A DNA stretch of 64,000 nucleotides from Leucobacter sp042726155 (GCF_042726155.1 NZ_JBHXHV010000001.1:248001-312000), one strand, 5' to 3'. Positions 7,724 through 16,927 are shown, counted from the stretch's first letter. The notes: generated by a model from the letters alone, not told the origin. Numbers and translations: made by a program.

Positions 7724-8761
7724 GTGACGCACCCTGAAGGTCAACCCATTACGCCGACCTTCGCGGACGGCGTCAGCCCCCCGCAGCGACCGAAGTCGAA
7801 GCGTGCACTGGTCATCACGCTGTCGATCGTGGGGGCCATCGTCGTGTCGAGTGCGATCGCGATCACGGTGGCGATTCTGAATCAGGCGCGCAGCCCCGAA
7901 GCGGCGGTCACGCGGTACGTCGAGTTCATTGCGGATGGGAAAGCCGAGGCTGCGAATCGACTCGTTGACCCGGGCATCGCGAACGATGAGCGGGTGCTGC
8001 TCACGGACGAGGTGCTGGGGGAGTCGACATCCCCGATCGAAATCGTCGATGTTCGAAGCAACTATCGCACCGACTCACGGGCAAGCGTTCGCGTGACGCT
8101 CTCGATCGATGGGGAACGGTACGAAGACGATCTGAGTGTGGTGTCTGGCCCGAAAGAGGCACTCGTGCTCGATACGTGGCGCGTCGAGGACCCACTCCTA
8201 TCGCAGGTGAGTGTGAGCTCCAACGACCTCGACAGCGTGACGGTGGGTTCGACCGATGTCGCACTGGAGGATGACGGCTACGGCCACCACAGTCGGCGGC
8301 TTGCCGCGTACCCAGGCGTGTACGAGGTCTCGGGAGCGTCGACCGATTACGTCACCGCGTCGACAGAGTCCCTGAGAGTGGTCGACAAGTTCTCTCTGGG
8401 TGAGAGTGTTGACGTGACACTGACGCCCAGCGAAGCCTTCGAGAAAGAGGTACTGAAACAGGTACAAGCGCGCGTCACCGCGTGCCTGACGATCCCGACC
8501 AACATGGAAGATGGCTGCCCCTACGCCGTTCGAAACGACGACTTGGCCGAGTTGAAAGTCATCACTCAGCCGGACGGCTTCAGCGTCATCACCCTCGATA
8601 GTTTCGCGGCGACGGAGGCGACAATTGCGGTGCGCGAGAATCCGGCCTCCTACAACCCTGAACCGAAACTCGAGAAATCAACGATCGACGTCACTGGCAA
8701 GGTCAGCCTGGACGGCGGCAAACCAAAGATTGAAGAGGTCTATATGGCGAGCGGCTGGTAG
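7724..8761 (+). CDS. Membrane-anchored hypothetical protein
   Basis: Protein of about 345 residues: a short Pro/Lys-rich cytosolic tail, one hydrophobic anchor (ALVITLSIVGAIVVSSAIAI), then a long extracytoplasmic part. Just after the anchor lies AVTRYVEFIADGKAEAANRL, a pattern like the small helical region of DUF4878/NTF2-like secreted domains. The open frame starts at 7598, but only the GTG at 7724 has a suitable GGAG (7711-7714); an ATG at 7709 lacks one. Function is unknown. The two cysteines (ACLTIPTNMEDGCPYA) probably form a disulfide outside the cell. Confidence 0.72.
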   Translation: MTHPEGQPITPTFADGVSPPQRPKSKRALVITLSIVGAIVVSSAIAITVAILNQARSPEAAVTRYVEFIADGKAEAANRLVDPGIANDERVLLTDEVLGESTSPIEIVDVRSNYRTDSRASVRVTLSIDGERYEDDLSVVSGPKEALVLDTWRVEDPLLSQVSVSSNDLDSVTVGSTDVALEDDGYGHHSRRLAAYPGVYEVSGASTDYVTASTESLRVVDKFSLGESVDVTLTPSEAFEKEVLKQVQARVTACLTIPTNMEDGCPYAVRNDDLAELKVITQPDGFSVITLDSFAATEATIAVRENPASYNPEPKLEKSTIDVTGKVSLDGGKPKIEEVYMASGW

Positions 8762-8796
8762 CGAGCCGCCGTGCCAGCTTCACTACACTGAGCAGC

Positions 8797-9909
8797 ATGA
8801 GTGACCAGGTCGTCTCCCCCGTTCGTTTCCGCGCGGATGTACTCGCGGTTCCCGCTTATCGACAGGGCGCAGCCCCCACGAAGCCCGGGTTCAAACTGTC
8901 GAGCAACGAGAACCCGTCCGAGCCCCTCCCCGGGGTGCTCGAAGCGATCGCGGGCCGCTCCGACATCAACCGCTACGCGGCAGTCGCGATGCCCGAGCTG
9001 CGCGAGACGATCGGCGCAGAGTTCGGCGTACCCGGCACACACGTGCACCTGGCCGCTGGCTCGGTCGCCATTCTCTTCCAGCTCGTGCACGCAGCTGCGG
9101 GAAGCGGCGACGCGTACCTGCACGCCTGGCCGAGCTTCGAGGCGTACCCGTCACTCGGGCTCGCATCTGGCGCCGAGGCCGTGCGCGTGCCGCTCACCGC
9201 CGCCTCCGAGCACGATCTCGATGCGATGGCCGACGCCATTACAGACCGCACCCGCGTCGTGCTGCTCTGCTCACCGAACAACCCGACCGGGCCGACCATT
9301 CGCCGCGCCGACTTCGACCGGTTCATGGCCCGCGTTCCCGCCGACACACTCGTGGTGCTCGACGAGGCCTACCGCGAATTCGTCACGGACCCGGAGGCCG
9401 TGCGGGGCGAAGACGTGCTGCGCGACCACGCAAACCTCGTGGTGCTGCGCACCTTCTCAAAGGCGTACGGCCTGGCAGGCCTGCGCATCGGGTACGGCGT
9501 GGGCGATCCGGCGATCTTTGCAGCCGCAGCCAGCGTGGCAATTCCCCTCTCGGTCACCGGGATCGCCGAGAGCGCCGCGCGCGCTTCACTGACCCTGGAG
9601 GCCCGCGCCGTGCACGCCGAGCGAGTCGCCGAAATCGCCGCTCGCCGCGACGCGCTCGCAGCAGAACTGCGTGAACTCGGCATCGCCGTACCGGCGGCGC
9701 AGGCGAACTTCGTATGGATACCCGAGACCGGCGCGGCACCCGGCGGCGTCGTCGACGCCCTCGCGCTCGCCGCAGACTTCGCCGAGGCGGGCACGCTCGT
9801 GCGCCCGTTCGGAGGCGTCGGTGTGCGGATCTCCGTGGGCGAGCCCGAGAGCGTCCCCGTTGTCGTCGACATCGTGCGGGCTCATCTGGTGCGGACGCGC
9901 GAAAACTGA
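8797..9909 (+). CDS. hisC: Histidinol-phosphate/aromatic aminotransferase
   Basis: Protein of 370 residues in fold-type I PLP aminotransferase class II. The substrate-side loop KLSSNENPSEPLPGVLEAI, the Asn-containing CSPNNPTGPTI motif, DEAYREF and the PLP-lysine motif RTFSKAYGLAGLRIGYG are all present. The family covers HisC (histidine synthesis) and actinobacterial Pat (aromatic amino acid transamination). No other his gene is near, and the downstream neighbour is a 2-oxoacid dehydrogenase operon, so the aromatic or branched-chain role is possible. A TACACT box ends seven bases before the ATG and no Shine-Dalgarno is seen, so the mRNA may be leaderless. Confidence 0.88.
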   Translation: MSDQVVSPVRFRADVLAVPAYRQGAAPTKPGFKLSSNENPSEPLPGVLEAIAGRSDINRYAAVAMPELRETIGAEFGVPGTHVHLAAGSVAILFQLVHAAAGSGDAYLHAWPSFEAYPSLGLASGAEAVRVPLTAASEHDLDAMADAITDRTRVVLLCSPNNPTGPTIRRADFDRFMARVPADTLVVLDEAYREFVTDPEAVRGEDVLRDHANLVVLRTFSKAYGLAGLRIGYGVGDPAIFAAAASVAIPLSVTGIAESAARASLTLEARAVHAERVAEIAARRDALAAELRELGIAVPAAQANFVWIPETGAAPGGVVDALALAADFAEAGTLVRPFGGVGVRISVGEPESVPVVVDIVRAHLVRTREN

Positions 9910-9917
9910 GCTGATCC

Positions 9918-9954
9918 GGCGGGAAATCACCGGTGACACGACGTATATCCCGCC
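9918..9954. promoter_or_regulatory. Inverted repeat between hisC and the E1alpha gene
   Basis: GGCGGGA (9918-9924) pairs with TCCCGCC (9948-9954), and the interior contains the perfect palindrome TCACCGGTGA (9927-9936). It could be a weak terminator for hisC or an operator for the dehydrogenase operon, whose probable -10 box TACACT lies at 9973-9978. Confidence 0.4.
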
Positions 9955-9986
9955 GCGCGCAGCGCCGATCATTACACTAAATCGAG

Positions 9987-11168
9987 ATGAGCGAACAGAT
10001 CACAGAGCGCCTGCTGCGAGGCGACGATCCCGAGCCGATCCGCTTCCTTGACGCGGAGGGTGGGTACGCGCCGTCTGGCACCGCAGCCGAGTATGCATCC
10101 GAGCTTGAGGATGTCGGGGTTGACGACTTCAAGCAGTGGTACCGCGACATGGTGTCAACGCGCGCCTTCGATACCGAGTGCACGCACCTGCAGCGTCAGG
10201 GGCAGCTCGGGCTGTGGGTGCCGAGTGTCGGCCAGGAAGGGTGCCAGGTTGGACTCGTGCGCGCCACGGAGCCCCAGGACCACGTCTTCCCGGCCTACCG
10301 CGAGCACCTCGTCGCGTACGTTCGCGGTGTCAACCTGATCGATATCGCTGCGCAGTTCCGCGGCGTCACCCACGGCGGGTGGGACGTCACTGACCCGGCC
10401 AATGGCAACGTGCACCTGTACACGCTGGTGCTCGGATCGCAGACGCAGCACGCCACCGGTCACGCGCTCGCGCAGGTGCTCGACGCGAAGCGGCGAGCAA
10501 ACGACACAACGCTTGACGCGGGCGAAGCCGGTACGCCGACGGGCGAGGCGACGATGGTCTTTTACGGCGATGGCACCTCCAGCCAGGGCGACCCGAACGA
10601 GGCGATGGTGTTCGCTGCGAGCTACCAGACCCCAGAGGTCTTCGTCGTGCAAAACAACGGCTGGGCGATCTCTGTGCCCGTGGCCCGGCAGTCGCGCACG
10701 CCGCTCTACCGCCGCGCGCTCGGTTTCGGATTGCGCGCCGTGCAGATCGACGGCAACGACCCGCTTGCGGCGTATGCCGTCGGACGCCGCTACCTGCGCC
10801 TCGCGCGCGAGGGTGCGGGCCCCGGCTACATTGAGGCGCTCACGTATCGCATCGGCGCCCACACCACGGCAGACGACCCGACGCGGTACCGGCCAGAAGG
10901 GGAGCTCGAGACCTGGCAGCTGCGCGACCCGATTGTTCGCCTCGAGGCGTACCTGCGGAGTCTCGGTGTCGACGACGAGTTCTTCGCCGAGGTCGCTGCG
11001 ACGGCGGATCGGGAGGCGAAGGTGGTTCGGGATCAGATCTTGACCCTGGCCACGCCCGAGCCCGATTCGATGTTCGCGCACGTGTACGCCGAGCCGCACC
11101 CGCGCGTTGACGAGCAGCGCGCCTGGTTCGCCCAGTATGAGTCGTCGTTCGAGGGGGGCGCCGCATGA
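9987..11168 (+). CDS. 2-oxoacid dehydrogenase E1 component, alpha subunit (pyruvate/branched-chain type)
   Basis: Protein of 393 residues. It carries the thiamine-diphosphate-binding motif GDGTSSQGDPNEAMVF followed by VVQNNGWAISVP (about residues 193-228), and the phosphorylation-loop region YRIGAHTTADDPTRYR. With E1beta it decarboxylates a 2-oxoacid and reductively acylates the E2 lipoyl group. The next gene overlaps by four bases (ATGA), so E1alpha and E1beta are translationally coupled. Sequence alone does not separate pyruvate from branched-chain substrate. The ATG lies eight bases after a TACACT box with no Shine-Dalgarno, so a leaderless start is likely. Confidence 0.9.
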   Translation: MSEQITERLLRGDDPEPIRFLDAEGGYAPSGTAAEYASELEDVGVDDFKQWYRDMVSTRAFDTECTHLQRQGQLGLWVPSVGQEGCQVGLVRATEPQDHVFPAYREHLVAYVRGVNLIDIAAQFRGVTHGGWDVTDPANGNVHLYTLVLGSQTQHATGHALAQVLDAKRRANDTTLDAGEAGTPTGEATMVFYGDGTSSQGDPNEAMVFAASYQTPEVFVVQNNGWAISVPVARQSRTPLYRRALGFGLRAVQIDGNDPLAAYAVGRRYLRLAREGAGPGYIEALTYRIGAHTTADDPTRYRPEGELETWQLRDPIVRLEAYLRSLGVDDEFFAEVAATADREAKVVRDQILTLATPEPDSMFAHVYAEPHPRVDEQRAWFAQYESSFEGGAA

Positions 11169-12166
11169 CCGAGATCGCGACACTGTCGGAGCGGGCGACG
11201 CTGCCGATCGCCAAGGCGATCAATGAGGGCCTGCGCACTGCGATGGTTGCTGATGACCGCGTGCTGCTGATGGGTGAAGACATCGGCCCGCTCGGCGGCG
11301 TGTTCCGCGTCACCGACAAACTGCAGGCCGAATTCGGCTCGGCTCGAGTGCTCGACACTCCGCTTGCCGAGTCCGCCATTGTCGGCAGCGCGATTGGCCT
11401 CGCGCTGCGCGGATACCGTGCGGTCGTTGAGATTCAGTTCGACGGCTTCATTTTTCCCGCGTTCAACCAGATCACCACGCAGCTCGCGAAGATTCGCGCG
11501 AGGCACGACGGCAAGGTCGATATGCCGATCGTTATTCGGGTGCCCTACGGCGGGCACATCAACTCGATCGAGCACCATGAGGAGAGTCCAGAGGCGTATT
11601 TCGCGCACACCGCTGGTCTGCGGGTGGTTGCGCCCTCGACCGCGAACGACGCTTACTGGATGATTCAGCAGGCGATCGCGTCGAACGATCCGGTGCTCTT
11701 CTTCGAGCCCAAGGCGAAGTACTGGCATAAGGGCGAGGTCGATCCTGCGGCGCCATCTGCGGATCTGCACCAGAGCCGCATTGCGCGCGCGGGCACCGAT
11801 TGCACGGTTGTCGGGTTCGGCGCCATGGTCACGACCCTGCTTCAGGCCGCGGAAATCGCGCAGGCCGAGGGAACCAGCATTGAGGTCGTCGATCTGCGCA
11901 CCGTCTCGCCCATCGACTACGAGCCGTTGCTCGCCTCCGTGCGAAAGACGGGTCGGCTCGTTGTCGCGCAGGAAGCCTCGGGCAACGCGAGCGTCGGTAG
12001 CGAGATCGCGGCGACGGTCGCGGAGCGCGCCTTCTACTCGCTGCAGGCTCCGGTGCTGCGTGTTTCGGGGTACGACATTCCGTTCCCCGCGGCAGCCATT
12101 GAGCAGTTCTTCCTTCCCGACGCCGACCGTGTGCTCGAAGCCGTCGACCGCACGATGCACTACTGA
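11165..12166 (+). CDS. 2-oxoacid dehydrogenase E1 component, beta subunit
   Basis: Protein of 333 residues with the transketolase pyrimidine-binding domain (LMGEDIGPLGGVFRVTDKLQ, DTPLAESAIVGSAIGLALRG, EIQFDGFIFPAFNQI) and the C-terminal transketolase domain ending with DIPFPAAAIEQFFLPD. It pairs with the E1alpha gene to form the heterotetrameric decarboxylase. The start overlaps the E1alpha stop (ATGA). The E2 gene follows after 25 bases. Confidence 0.92.
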   Translation: MTEIATLSERATLPIAKAINEGLRTAMVADDRVLLMGEDIGPLGGVFRVTDKLQAEFGSARVLDTPLAESAIVGSAIGLALRGYRAVVEIQFDGFIFPAFNQITTQLAKIRARHDGKVDMPIVIRVPYGGHINSIEHHEESPEAYFAHTAGLRVVAPSTANDAYWMIQQAIASNDPVLFFEPKAKYWHKGEVDPAAPSADLHQSRIARAGTDCTVVGFGAMVTTLLQAAEIAQAEGTSIEVVDLRTVSPIDYEPLLASVRKTGRLVVAQEASGNASVGSEIAATVAERAFYSLQAPVLRVSGYDIPFPAAAIEQFFLPDADRVLEAVDRTMHY

Positions 12167-12191
12167 TCCGCCGCGACCACAGGAGCCACCC

Positions 12192-13562
12192 ATGAGCGAA
12201 ATGACGTTTCCCCTCCCCGACGTCGGCGAGGGGCTGACCGAGGCCGAGATCGTCACGTGGCACGTCGCCCCCGGCGACACCGTCGCACTGAACCAGGTGA
12301 TCTGCGAGATCGAGACTGCGAAGTCGCTCGTCGAGCTGCCCTCACCGTTCACCGGGGTTGTCTCCGAGGTGCTCGCCGAGGTCGGTCAGACGGTGCCGGT
12401 CGGCGAGCCCATTCTGCGCATCACGGTCGCGGGAGACGACGGCGCGACAGTGGTGCCCGATGCTGCGGCGCCTACCAGTTCGCCGACCGACACGGAAGAT
12501 ACCCGCGATGGGGTCGCCGATGCAGCCGCGAGTGTGGCGCACGAGAACGCCGAGGATGCCGAGGGTGGCGCGGTGCTCGTGGGTTATGGCGCAGGCGGGG
12601 CGGTGAAGTCGCGTCGCCGCAGGGGCGGTGAGCCGTTGCTCGCCGGGGGACAGGCGGGCGGTGAGGCCGCGTCGCACGCGGCGATTCCGGTTGCCGATGC
12701 CTCGCCGGTGATCGCGAAGCCCCCGATTCGCAAGCTCGCGAAAGATTTGGGCGTCGACCTCACGCAGGTTGCCGGCACGGGCATCGCCGGCGAGGTGCTG
12801 CGCGACGACGTGGTGCGACAGGCGTCGCAGGCGAGCCTGTTCCGCAATCTCTCGACCCCCGAACCCGCCGAGGCGCGCGAGGAGCGGATCCCGCTGAAGG
12901 GCATTCGCAAGATGACCGCCGAGGCAATGGTCACGAGCGCGTTCGAAGCGCCGCACGTGAGCGTCTTCACCGACGTCGACGCGACGCGCACTATGGAGTT
13001 CGTCAAGCGACTGAAGAACTCGACTGATTTCGCTGGCGTCAAGGTGTCGCCGCTGCTGATCTTTGCAAAGGCCATGCTCTGGGCAGTGCGCCGCAGCCCC
13101 GAGGTCAACGCGACGTTCACCGACACCGAGATCATTCGTCACAACTTCGTGAACCTCGGTATTGCCGCCGCGACCCCGCGCGGACTCGTGGTGCCGAACA
13201 TCAAGGACGCGCAAGACTTCAGCCTGCTCGATCTCGCCCGCGCGATCGAGCAATTGACCATCACCGCGCGCGACGGTCGCACGCAGCCGAGCGATATGGC
13301 GCGCGGAACCATCACGATCACCAACATTGGCGTGTTCGGCATGGACTTCGGCACGCCGATCTTGAACCCGGGCGAGTGCGGCATCATGGCCATGGGCACC
13401 ATTCGCCAGAAGCCGTGGGTCGTCGATGGCGAGGTTCGCCCCCGCATGGTGACCACCGTTGGCGGATCGTTCGACCACCGCATCGTCGACGGCGACGTAA
13501 TCTCGCGCTTTGTCGCCGACGTGGCGTCGGTGCTCGAGGAGCCCGCGCTGCTGCTCGACTAG
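12192..13562 (+). CDS. Dihydrolipoamide acyltransferase E2 of a 2-oxoacid dehydrogenase complex
   Basis: Protein of 456 residues: one lipoyl domain at the N-terminus (lipoyl lysine in IETAKSLVELPSP, about residue 44), an Ala/Asp/Glu-rich linker, a peripheral-subunit-binding domain (IRKLAKDLGVDLTQVAGTG, about 175-208), and the acyltransferase core ending in the catalytic FDHRIVDGDV (about residue 425). It transfers the acyl group to CoA. The frame is open 137 codons upstream, but the ATG at 12192 has AGGAG and begins exactly where lipoyl domains begin. No E3 (lpd) gene is present, so E3 must come from elsewhere. Confidence 0.93.
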   Translation: MSEMTFPLPDVGEGLTEAEIVTWHVAPGDTVALNQVICEIETAKSLVELPSPFTGVVSEVLAEVGQTVPVGEPILRITVAGDDGATVVPDAAAPTSSPTDTEDTRDGVADAAASVAHENAEDAEGGAVLVGYGAGGAVKSRRRRGGEPLLAGGQAGGEAASHAAIPVADASPVIAKPPIRKLAKDLGVDLTQVAGTGIAGEVLRDDVVRQASQASLFRNLSTPEPAEAREERIPLKGIRKMTAEAMVTSAFEAPHVSVFTDVDATRTMEFVKRLKNSTDFAGVKVSPLLIFAKAMLWAVRRSPEVNATFTDTEIIRHNFVNLGIAAATPRGLVVPNIKDAQDFSLLDLARAIEQLTITARDGRTQPSDMARGTITITNIGVFGMDFGTPILNPGECGIMAMGTIRQKPWVVDGEVRPRMVTTVGGSFDHRIVDGDVISRFVADVASVLEEPALLLD

Positions 13563-13656
13563 CGCGCTGCAGCGCTCGCGCCGCCCGCGCTGCGCTGCCG
13601 CGCTGCGCTGCCGCGCTGCGCTGCGCTGCCCGCGCTGCGCCGCCCGCGCTGCGCTG
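13563..13656. repeat. GC-rich simple repeat, GCGCTGC type
   Basis: Between the E2 stop and the next hairpin, a stretch consists almost entirely of CGCGCTGCGCTGC-like units repeated imperfectly. It encodes no recognisable protein. The repeats could form many alternative hairpins after E2. Confidence 0.7.
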
Positions 13657-13671
13657 TCGAGCCCCTATGAA

Positions 13672-13740
13672 AACGCCGAGCCCCTCTGCGTATGCCCGGA
13701 ATCCGCAAGGGGTTCGGCGATACGAGAGGGGCTCGGCGTT
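13672..13740. repeat. Dispersed intergenic hairpin, GGGGCTCGGCG class (copy 1)
   Basis: Perfect 16-base arms AACGCCGAGCCCCTCT (13672-13687) and AGAGGGGCTCGGCGTT (13725-13740) extend inward as CGTAT/ATACG with one bulge. The right side contains the core twice in tandem (AAGGGGTTCGGCGATACG, then AGAGGGGCTCGGCG). The same arrangement recurs at 40585-40650. Here it lies between convergent genes. Confidence 0.8.
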
Positions 13741-13741
13741 T

Positions 13742-13798
13742 GTGCGGGCGCGGGCGTGGGTGCGGGCGCGGGCGTGGGGGCGGCGCGCCGCCCCCACG
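13742..13798. repeat. 18-base tandem duplication and 26-base perfect palindrome
   Basis: GTGCGGGCGCGGGCGTGG occurs twice back to back (13742-13759 and 13760-13777). It runs into a perfect 26-base palindrome at 13773-13798 lying eight bases downstream of the aquaporin stop. The palindrome probably acts as the aquaporin terminator, although no T tract is present. Confidence 0.65.
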
Positions 13799-13805
13799 TT
13801 GAGCG

Positions 13806-14450
13806 CTAGGCCGCAGCCTTCGCCAGGTCGTGCGCGTTGAGCGCCCGGAAGGCGAACGCCGCGAGCGCACCGCCGACGAGCGGGGCGACGAAGTAGAGCC
13901 AGATGTTCGACCACGCGAAATCGCCGTGCACGGCGAGGCCGAGTGCGACGGCCGGGTTGAAGCCGCCACCCGAGATCGGGCCGACGGCGAAGGCGCCGAC
14001 GACGACGACCGAGCCGATTGCGAGGCCGTAGAACGAGTTGCCCTCCGAGTCCTTCGAGGTTGCGACGTTCAGCACGACGTAGACCAGGATGAACGTGAAC
14101 AGCGCCTCGACGAGGAACGACGGGCCGACCTCAATCTCCTTCGCGGCCTCGGCTGCCGGGAAGATCAGCCCGGCGATCAGCGCGCCGAGCACACCGCCGA
14201 CGAGCTGCGCGATGACGTAGGCGACGAAGTCACCCGCGCTGAGCGCGCCGCGAATGAGTGCGCCGAGTGAGACGGCGGGGTTCAGGTGCGCGCCCGAGAG
14301 GTGACCGGTCGCGTAAATCAGCACCATCAGCGTGAAGCCGATGGCGAGGGGTGCGAAGTCGCCGGCGTTGTTGATCGCGGCGACGATCGAGAAGACGAAC
14401 AGCAGTGTCGCCAGGGCTTCAGCTACCGCGTTGCGAACGGTACCGGTCAT
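13806..14450 (-). CDS. MIP-family aquaporin/glycerol-type channel
   Basis: Protein of 214 residues with six hydrophobic segments and both NPA half-loops: SGAHLNPAVSLGALIRG and GGGFNPAVALGLAVHG. These define the pore of the aquaporin superfamily. The overall shape resembles AqpZ-like water channels more than GlpF, and there is no glycerol kinase nearby. I used the ATG at 14450 (MTGTVRNAVAEALATLLFVF); the upstream extension to 14498 is polar and unlikely to be translated. It probably forms a separate unit from the CDF exporter upstream on the same strand. Confidence 0.9.
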   Translation of the reverse strand: MTGTVRNAVAEALATLLFVFSIVAAINNAGDFAPLAIGFTLMVLIYATGHLSGAHLNPAVSLGALIRGALSAGDFVAYVIAQLVGGVLGALIAGLIFPAAEAAKEIEVGPSFLVEALFTFILVYVVLNVATSKDSEGNSFYGLAIGSVVVVGAFAVGPISGGGFNPAVALGLAVHGDFAWSNIWLYFVAPLVGGALAAFAFRALNAHDLAKAAA

Positions 14451-14491
14451 GGGAGGACTCTCTTTCTCAGGAACTCTGCGCGAATGCACAG

Positions 14492-14521
14492 GCGCCACCC
14501 ATTATGTCAAAGGGGTGGCGC
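14492..14521 (-). terminator. Hairpin between CDF exporter and aquaporin genes
   Basis: Perfect nine-base arms GCGCCACCC (14492-14500) and GGGTGGCGC (14513-14521) lie downstream of the CDF gene stop on the minus strand. The position fits a terminator for that gene; a run of T is lacking. Confidence 0.55.
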
Positions 14522-14556
14522 GCCGTCACCGGTTATGACACGAGCATCTTCGACCG

Positions 14557-15576
14557 TTAGGCGTGGACGTGCTCGCCGGACGTCTCGTGACTGCGGGGTT
14601 CAAGCTGGAGCGTGACGTGCTCGGTGTCGAAGTGCTCGTGTAGGCACGCGCGCACCTCGTCGAGAATCGCGTGGTACCCGCGCTCACTCCACGCTGAGTC
14701 GGAGACGGTGACGTGCGCTGAGAAGGCAGGTACCCCCGAGGTGATGGTCCAGGCGTGCAGGTCGTGCACTTCATCAACCCCCGGCACGGCCTCCATGTGT
14801 GCGCGGGCGACGTCGACGTCAATGTTCTTCGGCGATGCCTCGAGCAGCACGTCGACAACGTCGCTCAGCAGGCTGATGGCCCGGGGAAAGATGAGCACGG
14901 CGATGAGGATTGATGCGATCTGGTCGACCGCGTTCCACCCCGTGAACAGAATGATGACGCCGGCGATGATGACCGCGACGGAACCGAGCAGATCGCCGAG
15001 CACCTCGAGGTACGCACCGCGCACGTTCAGGCTTTCCTTTTGGCCCGACCGCAGGATGAGCAACGAAGCGAGGTTTGCGACCGCGCCGATCACGGCGGCG
15101 ACGAGCATGGGCACCGACTGCACCTCGACCTCGCTGCCGAAGCGAGAGATCGCCTGCACGAGGATGACAACGGCGATCACGCCGAGCACGATGCCGTTCA
15201 CGAGCGCGGCGAGCACCTCGACCCGCAGGTACCCGAACGTGCGCTTCGAGGTGGCGGCGACCCCGGCAATGAGGCTCGCGATGAGCGCGATGGCAACGCC
15301 CGTGGCGTCGGTGAGCATGTGGCCGGCATCCGCGAGCAGCGACAGTGAGTTCGACACGAACGCGCCGATCAGCTGCACGACGAACACGGTGAGGGTGATG
15401 GCGAGCACGAGCACGAGTTTGCGACGGTGTTTGGCGGTCGCGGATCCGGCTCCCTGTAAACCGTGGTCGTGCGTGTGCCCGCCGCGGGCGCCGGCAAGGT
15501 CGGCGTCCGGGCGAGCGGGGTGACCGGCGCTGAATTCGGGCTCGCAGGCCTCTCCGGCGTCGTGTTGCTCGTTCAT
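14557..15576 (-). CDS. Cation diffusion facilitator metal exporter
   Basis: Protein of 339 residues. A His-containing N-terminal tail (GGHTHDHG) leads into six membrane segments with the CDF metal-site motifs HMLTDATGVAIALIAS (HxxxD type) and a second acidic site in the later helices. A cytosolic C-terminal domain (about 230-339) carries His residues (DEVHDLHAWTI, CLHEHFDTEHVT). CDF proteins exchange protons for Zn, Co or Cd. The start at 15576 follows GAGGAGG; the frame extends 17 codons upstream without a ribosome site. Confidence 0.93.
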   Translation of the reverse strand: MNEQHDAGEACEPEFSAGHPARPDADLAGARGGHTHDHGLQGAGSATAKHRRKLVLVLAITLTVFVVQLIGAFVSNSLSLLADAGHMLTDATGVAIALIASLIAGVAATSKRTFGYLRVEVLAALVNGIVLGVIAVVILVQAISRFGSEVEVQSVPMLVAAVIGAVANLASLLILRSGQKESLNVRGAYLEVLGDLLGSVAVIIAGVIILFTGWNAVDQIASILIAVLIFPRAISLLSDVVDVLLEASPKNIDVDVARAHMEAVPGVDEVHDLHAWTITSGVPAFSAHVTVSDSAWSERGYHAILDEVRACLHEHFDTEHVTLQLEPRSHETSGEHVHA

Positions 15577-15697
15577 GGGCCTCCTCGGGTCCGTCTCGAC
15601 TCGAGGGTACCCCAGAGGGGTATGCAAAGTCGAGGGTGGTCTGGCGCGAACGGCGGAGTGGGTCAGTGGGGCGTGATCGTGGCAGTACGCTCATCGT

Positions 15698-16927
15698 ATG
15701 ACCTCTGCAGTACTGTCGATCGGTTTCGTAATGCTGCACACCTCGCCGCTCGACGTGCCCGGCACGAAAGACGCGGGCGGCATGAACGTGGTGGTTCGCG
15801 CACAGGCCGAAGCCCTTGCGCAAGCCGGTCACCGGGTGCGCATCTTTACACGTCGCAGCGATGAAGAAACGCCGGCGCGCGTCGAACTCATGCCCAACCT
15901 CACGGTGGAGCTGCTCGACGCCGGGCCCGCACGCCTGCTCGCGAAGGGCGAGCACGAACGGGTGATGGAAGACTTCAGCCGGTTGCTCGCCGCCGCGCTC
16001 GCCGCCGACACCGTCGATGTGTTGCACGCGGAGCACTGGTTCTCGGGTATCGCCGCGCTCCCGGTCGCACACGAACTCGGTATTCCGCTCGCACAGAGCT
16101 ACCACTCGATCGCTGCGCCACCCGAGTCGCCGCTCGGCGACGGCGAGCGGCCAGAGTCGCCAGGGCGTCTCGCGGGCGAGGCGCGCCTCGCGCACGAGGC
16201 TGACCTCATCATCGCGGTGAGTGAGGCCGAACGCGAGACGGTGCTCGCGCGCCTCAAGGGGGACCCGGATCGCGTACGCGTGGTGCCGCTCGGAGTTGAT
16301 ACCGCCCTGTTTCGTCCGTGCGACACCGCCGAGTGCGATGAGCAGCGCGACTGGTTGCGCGGGGGTGGACGGCCCGAGGTGATCCTCGTCGGCCGTTTGC
16401 ATCCGCTCAAGGGGTTCGACCTTGCGATCGAGGCGATTGCGCTGCTTCCGCAGGCGGAGCGGCCGACCCTGCGGATCGTCGGTGCGTCGCCGCCCGACGG
16501 CGACGAGTACGCGCGCGCTCTGCACGAGTCGGTCGTGGCGCACGGCATGCTGACGACCACGGCGTTCGACGGCGCGCTGCGACGGCGCGAACTGGCCGAG
16601 CGTATTCGATCGGCCGCGCTGATGCTCGTGCCCTCGCACACCGAGACGTTCGGGCTCGTCGCGCTCGAGGCAGCAGCGTCGGGGGTTCCAGTGATCGCGC
16701 GTGACGCCGGCGGACTGCGCGAGGCCGTTGTCGCGGGGGAGACCGGCGAGCTCGTCGCCGGTGACGATCCCGCCGTGTGGGCCGACACCATCAGCCGGAT
16801 GCTCGCCGACACCGACGGGCTCAAGCGCATGGGCTCCGCCGCGCGTCGGCACGCCCTGCAGCGCAGCTGGCAGGCCTCGGCCGACCGCCTCGTGGAGGTC
16901 TACCGCGAGGTCGCAAGCCGCGCCTGA
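15698..16927 (+). CDS. mshA: Glycosyltransferase family 4, probable MshA of mycothiol synthesis
   Basis: Protein of 409 residues with a two-lobed GT-B fold. The N-terminus HTSPLDVPGTKDAGGMNVVV matches the MshA signature that contacts inositol phosphate. The C-terminal lobe has VGRLHPLKGFDLAIEAI and the E-x7-E segment ETFGLVALEAAASGVPVIA. MshA joins N-acetylglucosamine to 1L-myo-inositol 1-phosphate, the first step of mycothiol synthesis. A TACGCT box ends six bases before the ATG and there is no Shine-Dalgarno, so the message may be leaderless. It lies next to the inositol region, which may or may not be meaningful. Confidence 0.8.
   Translation: MTSAVLSIGFVMLHTSPLDVPGTKDAGGMNVVVRAQAEALAQAGHRVRIFTRRSDEETPARVELMPNLTVELLDAGPARLLAKGEHERVMEDFSRLLAAALAADTVDVLHAEHWFSGIAALPVAHELGIPLAQSYHSIAAPPESPLGDGERPESPGRLAGEARLAHEADLIIAVSEAERETVLARLKGDPDRVRVVPLGVDTALFRPCDTAECDEQRDWLRGGGRPEVILVGRLHPLKGFDLAIEAIALLPQAERPTLRIVGASPPDGDEYARALHESVVAHGMLTTTAFDGALRRRELAERIRSAALMLVPSHTETFGLVALEAAASGVPVIARDAGGLREAVVAGETGELVAGDDPAVWADTISRMLADTDGLKRMGSAARRHALQRSWQASADRLVEVYREVASRA

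Noticed and set aside
13563..13656. GCGCTGC-rich repeat as a small gene
   Set aside because: The frames give only Ala/Arg/Cys/Leu simple sequence and there is no ribosome site.
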